NCBI GenBank assembly: GCA_045540015.1
Contig: JAZQGP010000051.1
Span: 1 to 10,418 of the forward strand
Direction: 5' to 3'
Length of the DNA: 10,418 nt
From: UMGS1387 sp045540015
Lineage (GTDB): Bacteria; Bacillota; Clostridia; Oscillospirales; CAG-382
Part shown: positions 1-5,728 of the stretch, one piece after another
Layout of the letters: each line of letters begins with the position of its first letter
Numbering within the stretch: position 1 is the first letter of the stretch
Translations under genes and position numbers: made by a program
The notes under the pieces: model-generated
Told to the model about the DNA's origin: nothing
Database searches by the model: none
The model's input: only the letters and a program-made list of their open reading frames with translations

Positions 1-206
1 CTGAACACATCTGTGCTTGTTCCGTTCATGAAGCCAAGCTCATAAGCAGAAGCCACTTCCTTTGCATACCACGAAGTAGTCTTTACGTCTTTAAACTGCC
101 CGTCGGTATAGGTGTTTGTTTTTGCAAAGGCAGCATTTGCACCGAGTGTTAAAGTACACGCAGCAAGCACGCCTGCAAAAAGCTTTGCGGTAATTTTTGT
201 TTTCAT
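1..206 (-). CDS. SLH-domain surface protein, N-terminal fragment (gene C, runs off left edge)
   Basis: Only the first 68 codons are in the window; the frame is open at base 1. The ATG at 206-204 is preceded by AGGAG (218-214) with a 7-nt spacer. The product begins with a basic n-region (MKTKITAK), a hydrophobic core and a signal-peptidase I-like site ANAAFA/KT near residue 28. It continues into a first SLH repeat (FKDV, WYAKEVASAYELGFMNGT, residues about 38-62). It matches the N-terminus of the complete neighbour (383-5461) at 55 of 68 positions, so it is very probably a third paralogue of the SLH/GH99-like family, though the catalytic part is not visible. One oddity is LAAC at residues 14-17, which fits a lipobox; the neighbour has LAAG there. 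It has its own promoter (270-298) and lies downstream of the neighbour's hairpin. The call as a secreted SLH protein is secure; the rest of its architecture is inferred. Confidence 0.93.
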   Translation of the reverse strand, partial: MKTKITAKLFAGVLAACTLTLGANAAFAKTNTYTDGQFKDVKTTSWYAKEVASAYELGFMNGTSTDVF

Positions 207-213
207 GTCATCG

Positions 214-218
214 CTCCT
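214..218 (-). promoter_or_regulatory. Ribosome-binding site of gene C
   Basis: AGGAG on the minus strand lies 7 nt upstream of the ATG at 206. The surrounding ACAGGAG is shared with the leader of the complete paralogue at 5469-5475. This fixes the start codon. Confidence 0.9.
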
Positions 219-269
219 GTTCTTTCTTAATTATCCTCAAAACAACTTGATAGACAATACTTTTTTATA

Positions 270-298
270 ATTTTACCAAACCTATTTAAAAATGTCAA
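270..298 (-). promoter_or_regulatory. Sigma-A-type promoter of gene C
   Basis: Reading the minus strand, a perfect -35 TTGACA (298-293) is followed by a 17-bp spacer and -10 TAAAAT (275-270), 5 of 6 to consensus. Initiation would be near 263, giving a leader of about 57 nt before the ATG at 206. The -10 region and flank (TTTGGTAAAATTATAAAAAAG) are almost the same as upstream of gene B, with identical spacing. A T-rich stretch lies upstream of the -35 and could act as an UP element. This supports gene C as its own transcription unit. Confidence 0.85.
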
Positions 299-342
299 TC
301 GAAAAACAGCATTTTAACAAAAAACAGAGTCATAGATAAAGC

Positions 343-368
343 ATCAGGGCATCTTTCGACGCCCTGAT
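343..368 (-). terminator. Stem-loop after gene B (possible terminator or 3'-end hairpin)
   Basis: On the minus strand ATCAGGGC pairs with GCCCTGAT, extended inward by a G-U, a U-A and a C-G pair closing a GAAA tetraloop, for an 11-bp stem. The G-U pair and GNRA loop exist only in minus-strand RNA, matching the direction of gene B, whose stop is 15 nt upstream. No U-tract follows directly (next bases GCTTTATC); a T6 run comes about 18 nt later at 324-319. It may therefore be a weak or non-canonical terminator, or an mRNA-stabilising hairpin. Confidence 0.6.
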
Positions 369-382
369 TATAAACCATCCGT

Positions 383-3300
383 TTATTCAGCCTCGCAGAA
401 TTCCACAGATACTATCTCAAAAGGAGTTTCCGGCATTACCGAGGGGTCAATTCTCAATGAAAGAAGACTTCCCTTCCAATTTTCATTATTTGAAACCTCA
501 ACAATGTGGCTTGTCATTCCACTTGATTTTGAAACGAGATTAAACTTTTTACTTTCGCTTAACTGACTGCTGTCAGCCGTTGAGAAGAAAATCTCGGCTG
601 TTGTATTTGCAGGCAGCTTTGCGTTTACCTTTATTGCAACAACCTTATCGAGATTTATATTAAGGCTGCCCTTTGAAGTGATTGTCGGGTCGCCTGTTAC
701 GGTAACACCGCTTACCTTGCCGTCAAACTTCAAATCTTTTATGTTTGTAACACTAAAGCTTTCTTCATTGTCATACTTAAGTGTATAAACAGTCTTGAGC
801 TTTGAAGCATCAAGCGGCTTCTTTTCCTCTACAACCTTTCCCTCAAGCTTTTCAACCTTTATATTGTCAATAAGATATGTTCCGGAGGTTGTTTCACTCG
901 GCGGGTCTGCATAGAAGGAAACTGCCATTACATCCTCATTAAGCATGTCGTTAACAGCAAATTCCTTTTCATAGTGTACCCATTTACCGTCGTTGGGAAC
1001 CTTGGTTACAGAAATTACATGTGCGTTTCCGTCTTTTGCTCCGATTTCGTTATACTTTATGTTACATGCGATTGAAAGCGGAACCTTATTTCCGTCAGAG
1101 TCGGATACTGCCATAAAGTCTGCGGATATCTTATAGAACTGTCCCTTTTCAAGCGGGTAATCGTGTATAAAGTATGACCATGACTTCTTCTGAGCTCCCG
1201 TTACAAGATATGCATGGTTATTCTTGTTTGTCGGATCTTCAACAATGCTTATTTCGGAATTTCCCGAAGTGAAGGTATTAATGCTCGGCTCTTCAGCGTC
1301 GCCGTTTACTATGCCTTCTTTGGCTTTAAGTTCTTCGATACGTACATACTCAGGGTCTTCAATGAACTTGATATAGTCGATTTCAGCATAACCGAAGCCG
1401 TCAAACGGGTCAATACGGATAGCTTCAATCTTTGAAGTCCATGTTGCAAGCGAGCTTACATCAATAGTATACGTTACCCATTCACCGTTTGTATCCTTGC
1501 TTTGGTGTGTCTTAGTTCTTATAGCCTTTGCTTCATTCCACTTCTTATCCACATCTGTAATAAAGTAAAGTGCAATATTGCTCGGATCGCCGTCCTTCTC
1601 ATACTTATGGCGCATTCTGATTTCAAGAGTGGGGTACTTTGCAGCCGGGAACTTTGCAGAGTGGTTTTCCATGTTAATGTTATCAACATCTCTGCCGGAG
1701 TTGTCCATTCTTAAATACTCGCCGTTATACGAGAAGTCGCAGGTTGCTGTTTTCCAGTCTTCGGAATCGTAGCCGTTGAAGCTCCACTCTGCTTCTTTTC
1801 TGTTGTTCATGGCATCATAGATATACTTATAAGGGGTATCTACGTAAACCTTATCACCCTCTGCCTTATAGGTAAAGCCGAGTGCATCGGAAAGAGCCTT
1901 GAAGGAGAGCATCGGTAGTCCGTCTAAGGTATAAAGCGTGTATCCGAGGCTCTTTTCTTTTCCGTCCGCGGTATATTTATCGCTTCCTACGGTAAACACC
2001 GCAGTGTGGCCGTTTGATTCAAGCTTTAATGTGCCCGCATCCTTACGCCAGGTCAAAAATGCGTGCATTATGTTCTGCAAGCTTGTATCGGCATCAAACG
2101 GGAAGAGAATTTCATCCCCCTTCTTTTCACCCGGAACAGCGCTGTTAATTTCAATGCCGTTGACATAAAGCGTTCCGCCGTTTGCTTCAAGATCTGCTCT
2201 TTCGGCAGCGGTTTTATTTTTGAGAAGCTCAACTGCCTTAACGGTGAATGTTGTTCCGTTTGCGTTTGCGGGGTCTATTCTGAGCTTTGTAAGCTTGCCT
2301 TTCCAGTAGCTTTGCGAGTTAAAGTTGAAGTCGTATGCAGTCATCTCCGAGGTCGGAGCAACTGTTGCGAGTGACCTTGACTGTGCTTCACCCGGATTTG
2401 CCGCGGTGCAGTAGAACACCTCAACCTTTGAGCCTGCAGGAGTCTGCATATAAATTCTTACCGTAGATATATCGTCTATATCGACACCGTGGGATATACC
2501 ACTGAGGAATGCCTGGAAGTCAACTCTTGTACTTGTTGCGGTAAGTCCGTTTTCAGAGTAGCTTACGTTTTCACAGCCGGACGTTGAGCTGTTTGTTTCA
2601 TCGAATTCAAAGCGGTGAACAACCTCGTATTCGTTTTCAAAAGCATTATCACCGGGAAGAGTCTGCTCGCGTCGAAGTAGTCTTGCGTACTGCGGATATT
2701 CTCTGTTAATTCTTGTTGCCTGTTTTTCTGTCGGTAACTCATCCTCATGCGATGCCGGAAGGTTTGTAAAGTGCTTTCTCAAAACATCAAGATAGCCGAA
2801 TTCATTAAGCCCGGAAGGAGAGATATATGTTCCTTCTCCGTACTCGTTCCATGTTGAGAGCCATACAAGCTTTTCCTGCCATGTTCCCTTTTCTGCGTTT
2901 TTGGGAATATACTCATTCTTAACCCATTCAAAGGACTTATCGTAATCCTCTACGCTCATGAGGGGCTTTCTGCCGCCCATCCACGCAAGGTCATTGAAGC
3001 CTACACTTATTGTGGGAATCTGGTAAACCGAATTTGAAACCTTATTTGCTGCTTCATTTATGTTCTTTGTAGCTTCAAACTGATATCCGATGCTGTCCCA
3101 GTGATAAGCCGCACGTGCTCCGATTCCGAGTTTTTCAAGAAGCTGAACGTCGTCGTTTGCAATGAATATTACACCGTCAAAGCCGTATGACTTTGCGACC
3201 TCATCAAGGTATGCCATCTCTTTTTTCGCATTTTCAACACTTCCGAAATAGCTGCTGCCGGCAAGAGCATTCGCAGCAAACATATCAATAACAATCTTGT

Positions 3301-5461
3301 TATCAAGAGTAAAGTAGTTTTCATCGAGGAAGTAGTTTTCAAACAAGTAAGGAACTACGTGCTCTCTGAATTTTTCTGCATTGAAAGGTCTGGAGGCAAG
3401 TTCAAGGATAAGACAGTATTTCATGTAATCCTCATACTTTGAATGCTGGTAGGCATCGTGAAGCTGGTAACGGTTACGCGGTTCCTTAACAGGACCTGTT
3501 ACCGAATCGTTGTACCAGCAGAACGCCTGAACGTCTATGCCGTGTTCAACCATGAACTTGATTTCCCAGTCTGCCGTTTCCGGATTTCCTTCATCATAGT
3601 AGCCGAGAACCGGTCTGTTTTCGTCATAAGGAGTAATACATGCCCATCCGAAATGAGTTGCGTTGTTCTTCCAGAGTGAGCAAACATTCATGCCGACAAT
3701 ATAATCTGAGAAATCCGCCTTAGCCTCGGGACGTGCAACATAATCATAATGGTCAACATTATTGTAAACCGTTATATTGTCAAACTTTGCATTTCCGTTT
3801 TCGGAGAAAATTTCAAGAGTATCAACGGGATTTACTGTGTTGAGCGAAACCGTTCCCATTGTTCTTCCGTTTACAACGATATCCGCTTTTCCTGCAGAGG
3901 GATTTGCTTCAACACGCAGCCTGTACCACATATTCTTTGTAAGCTTTTCGTAAACAACCTTTCCGTTTGCATAAAGCTTTCCGTTTTCGCTCTTCAATTC
4001 AACGGCTACAGTATTTCCGCTCTTTATTCTGTAGCCTGCGGTTTCTCCTTCGGGGAAAATTGAAAGAATTTCCGAGATGTACTTGATATCTATAGCATCA
4101 AACTTTTTGGTTGCGTTTGCTTTGCCCGAAAGCACAAGCTCCTGCTCTTCATTGACATTAGCGTTTGCGCTGCTCCAGCCGTAAGCTTCATCAAATCTGT
4201 CGAACTCAAAGTTTTCGTAAACGCCGTAGTTTGCCACAACATTTATTTTACCCGGTGTGATTGTGGTTACGGACTTTTCATCAACCGCGAATCGGAAATT
4301 GAGAATGTTATCCGAAAGAAGCTCGCTCTTGCCGAAGCTTTTACCGTTTATTATTGTTTCGGCAACACCTGTTTTCTGATCAAGATAAACTCTGAACGAG
4401 TCCTTTTCCGCTGTCGATGCTGCTTCAAGAGGGCTATACTTTCCGTCCTTTGTAAGAACCGACCATTTTCCGTCAACAACCTTGATTTGATAAACGCTGT
4501 TTCCGTCCTCATCACGGAATTCAACATATGCTCCGTTTCCTCCTGCAAGGCACTGAAAATCGGCAACGAGCTTTTCGCCCTCTGTTTTGTTGACCTCTCT
4601 TATAAGCGCTACTCCGTCGGTCTTGCTGATATCCTGCAGAAATTTGATTTCCGTTTCTATATTAAGTCTCGGAGTTCCGCCTCTGTTATCAAGAATCCAG
4701 CCGGATGTAAGACTTTCGTGAATGGCGTTCGGTTTGCCGTTTACAACTCCGTTAAAATAGCTGTCGCCGTTATGTATAAGCTGATAAGCATCACGTGCGG
4801 TATATTCCTTGAGAGCTTTTTCAAGTCTGTTTTCAGGGATTGCAACACGGTTTATAATTGCCGCGGTTTCGCTTCTCTTAATATCCGCATCGGGGTTGAA
4901 TGTACCGTATGCATCAGAACCCATAACTATGCCTGCCCTGTAGAGCATGAGAAGTTTTGAAGCGTAATCCTCAGACTCAACAACGTCGGGAATATGCTCA
5001 ACATTATTCTTTGATGCAAATTCGCTTGCAGGAAGTGAATCCGCAAAGAGAACTCCCATTTCGGCTCTTGTTATGTTGCGGTTATAGTTGTCAAACTGAC
5101 CGTCGGTAATAATTCCGTTTTCAAGGGCATACTTTACGGCGTTGTCGTACCAGTTGCCGGTTGTGCTGTTGGCAATTTCGCCCTTGCCGTTGAAGTTTGC
5201 ATGAACACGTGCTGCCATTGTAATACCCTGGGCTACAGTTACGTTCCCGTCGGGTGAAAATATGTCTGCACCTGTTCCGTTCATAAAGCCAAGCTCATAT
5301 GCACTTGCTACTTCCTTTGCATACCAAGCATCGGTCTTTACGTCTTTGAACTGACCGTCTGAATAGGTGTTTGTTTTTGCAAAGGCTGCACTTGCACCAA
5401 GCGTCAACGCACCTGCGGCAAGCAAACCCGCAAAAAGCTTTACTGCGATTTTTGCTTTCAT
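383..5461 (-). CDS. Secreted SLH-anchored multidomain protein with GH99-like/WbsX-type catalytic domain (gene B)
   Basis: Complete, 1692 aa. The ATG is supported by AGGAG 7 nt upstream and a signal peptide (residues 1-28, cleavage after AAFA). SLH repeats lie at about 35-85, 100-143 and 156-207 (ITRAE at 130-134; the first repeat has a degenerate VTVAQ). Two beta-sandwich, concanavalin/laminin-G-like stretches follow (about 225-420 and 425-570). The GH99-like/WbsX-type barrel spans about 575-900, with LGYYDEG at 619-625, DVQAFCWY at 643-650 and WNEYGEGTYI at 871-880. Glu873 and Glu876 match the spacing of the GH99 catalytic pair. Then come a beta-sandwich with an RIDP motif (940-1080), a copper-amine-oxidase-N-like domain (1095-1210), a second RIDP module (1225-1368), a CBM4_9/CenC-like module (1382-1540, starting IVNGDAE) and a third RIDP module (1555-1692). 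There is no LPXTG motif; anchoring would be by SLH. It is probably a wall-attached glycosidase acting outside the cell; the substrate is unknown. Domain borders are by eye. Confidence 0.95.
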   Translation of the reverse strand: MKAKIAVKLFAGLLAAGALTLGASAAFAKTNTYSDGQFKDVKTDAWYAKEVASAYELGFMNGTGADIFSPDGNVTVAQGITMAARVHANFNGKGEIANSTTGNWYDNAVKYALENGIITDGQFDNYNRNITRAEMGVLFADSLPASEFASKNNVEHIPDVVESEDYASKLLMLYRAGIVMGSDAYGTFNPDADIKRSETAAIINRVAIPENRLEKALKEYTARDAYQLIHNGDSYFNGVVNGKPNAIHESLTSGWILDNRGGTPRLNIETEIKFLQDISKTDGVALIREVNKTEGEKLVADFQCLAGGNGAYVEFRDEDGNSVYQIKVVDGKWSVLTKDGKYSPLEAASTAEKDSFRVYLDQKTGVAETIINGKSFGKSELLSDNILNFRFAVDEKSVTTITPGKINVVANYGVYENFEFDRFDEAYGWSSANANVNEEQELVLSGKANATKKFDAIDIKYISEILSIFPEGETAGYRIKSGNTVAVELKSENGKLYANGKVVYEKLTKNMWYRLRVEANPSAGKADIVVNGRTMGTVSLNTVNPVDTLEIFSENGNAKFDNITVYNNVDHYDYVARPEAKADFSDYIVGMNVCSLWKNNATHFGWACITPYDENRPVLGYYDEGNPETADWEIKFMVEHGIDVQAFCWYNDSVTGPVKEPRNRYQLHDAYQHSKYEDYMKYCLILELASRPFNAEKFREHVVPYLFENYFLDENYFTLDNKIVIDMFAANALAGSSYFGSVENAKKEMAYLDEVAKSYGFDGVIFIANDDVQLLEKLGIGARAAYHWDSIGYQFEATKNINEAANKVSNSVYQIPTISVGFNDLAWMGGRKPLMSVEDYDKSFEWVKNEYIPKNAEKGTWQEKLVWLSTWNEYGEGTYISPSGLNEFGYLDVLRKHFTNLPASHEDELPTEKQATRINREYPQYARLLRREQTLPGDNAFENEYEVVHRFEFDETNSSTSGCENVSYSENGLTATSTRVDFQAFLSGISHGVDIDDISTVRIYMQTPAGSKVEVFYCTAANPGEAQSRSLATVAPTSEMTAYDFNFNSQSYWKGKLTKLRIDPANANGTTFTVKAVELLKNKTAAERADLEANGGTLYVNGIEINSAVPGEKKGDEILFPFDADTSLQNIMHAFLTWRKDAGTLKLESNGHTAVFTVGSDKYTADGKEKSLGYTLYTLDGLPMLSFKALSDALGFTYKAEGDKVYVDTPYKYIYDAMNNRKEAEWSFNGYDSEDWKTATCDFSYNGEYLRMDNSGRDVDNINMENHSAKFPAAKYPTLEIRMRHKYEKDGDPSNIALYFITDVDKKWNEAKAIRTKTHQSKDTNGEWVTYTIDVSSLATWTSKIEAIRIDPFDGFGYAEIDYIKFIEDPEYVRIEELKAKEGIVNGDAEEPSINTFTSGNSEISIVEDPTNKNNHAYLVTGAQKKSWSYFIHDYPLEKGQFYKISADFMAVSDSDGNKVPLSIACNIKYNEIGAKDGNAHVISVTKVPNDGKWVHYEKEFAVNDMLNEDVMAVSFYADPPSETTSGTYLIDNIKVEKLEGKVVEEKKPLDASKLKTVYTLKYDNEESFSVTNIKDLKFDGKVSGVTVTGDPTITSKGSLNINLDKVVAIKVNAKLPANTTAEIFFSTADSSQLSESKKFNLVSKSSGMTSHIVEVSNNENWKGSLLSLRIDPSVMPETPFEIVSVEFCEAE

Positions 5462-5468
5462 AGTCCTT

Positions 5469-5473
5469 CTCCT
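5469..5473 (-). promoter_or_regulatory. Ribosome-binding site of gene B
   Basis: AGGAG (inside ACAGGAGAAGG) on the minus strand, 7 nt upstream of the ATG at 5461. It selects this Met, which also begins the signal peptide. Confidence 0.9.
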
Positions 5474-5529
5474 GTTCTCTTTTTAATTATTCACAAAAAA
5501 AGTTTGATAAATGATGTATCTTTTTTATA

Positions 5530-5558
5530 ATTGTACCAAACTCACATGTAAAAGTCAA
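5530..5558 (-). promoter_or_regulatory. Sigma-A-type promoter of gene B
   Basis: On the minus strand -35 TTGACT (5558-5553) and -10 TACAAT (5535-5530) are separated by exactly 17 bp; each matches consensus at 5 of 6. A start near 5523 would give a leader of about 62 nt. The block around the -10 (TTTGGTACAATTATAAAAAAG) nearly repeats the one before gene C. A run of nine T on the minus strand (5568-5560) directly upstream of the -35 may be an UP element. Confidence 0.85.
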
Positions 5559-5635
5559 TAAAAAAAAACTGCACTATTCATAAAGAAAATCGGCACTCTC
5601 CTCGTCCCGAATTGGCGGATTTATGTGAAAATACT

Positions 5636-5673
5636 AAAAAATCCCGCAATCTCACAAAAATGGGATTGCGGGA
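5636..5673 (-). terminator. Intrinsic terminator of gene A
   Basis: On the minus strand CCCGCAATC pairs with GATTGCGGG (5672-5664 with 5651-5643), with an extra terminal pair possible and an A-rich-complement loop. The stem is followed at once by A and then T6 (5641-5636). It starts 56 nt after the gene A stop codon, in the same direction. It is a textbook Rho-independent terminator and separates gene A from gene B. Confidence 0.92.
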
Positions 5674-5696
5674 AAAATTCATCTGTTCGTTTTTCG

Positions 5697-5714
5697 GGAC
5701 ATTAGTGAATGTCC
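5697..5714 (-). other. Small stem-loop just after the gene A stop
   Basis: GGACATT and AATGTCC form a perfect 7-bp stem with a 4-nt loop, starting 14 nt after the stop codon at 5729. Flanking CGTTT and AAACG could extend it with bulges. There is no U-tract, so it is not itself a terminator; it may be a 3'-UTR structure ahead of the true terminator. It could be chance. Confidence 0.4.
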
Positions 5715-5728
5715 TCTGCAAACGCAGG

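Larger units (their letters stand above)
207..382 (-). other. Intergenic gap between gene B and gene C
   Basis: This 176-bp AT-rich gap holds a stem-loop just after the gene B stop (343-368), an A6 tract (319-324, T6 on the transcribed minus strand), a consensus-like promoter (270-298) and the leader with the gene C ribosome-binding site (214-218). I see no additional gene in it. Confidence 0.85.
5462..5728 (-). other. Intergenic gap between gene A and gene B
   Basis: This 267-bp gap holds, in transcription order, a short hairpin (5697-5714), an intrinsic terminator (5636-5673), about 70 bp with no recognisable feature, an A-rich tract (5560-5568, T9 on the minus strand), the gene B promoter (5530-5558) and the leader with its ribosome-binding site. 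No gene is supported here. Confidence 0.85.

Noticed and set aside
207..270. Riboswitch or attenuator in the gene C leader
   Set aside because: The leader is only about 57 nt, AT-rich, with no stable hairpin or U-tract before the ribosome-binding site.
383..420. Sortase (LPXTG-type) anchor at the C-terminus of gene B
   Set aside because: The protein ends in a beta-sandwich module (VSVEFCEAE) with no LPXTG, hydrophobic segment or basic tail.
4487..4960. Plus-strand open frame of 157 codons inside gene B
   Set aside because: Shadow of gene B: no recognisable domain, biased composition, no promoter or ribosome-binding site.
5560..5640. Small gene or RNA between the gene A terminator and the gene B promoter
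   Set aside because: Only about 70 bp, with no ribosome-binding site plus start codon pair and no stable structure seen.
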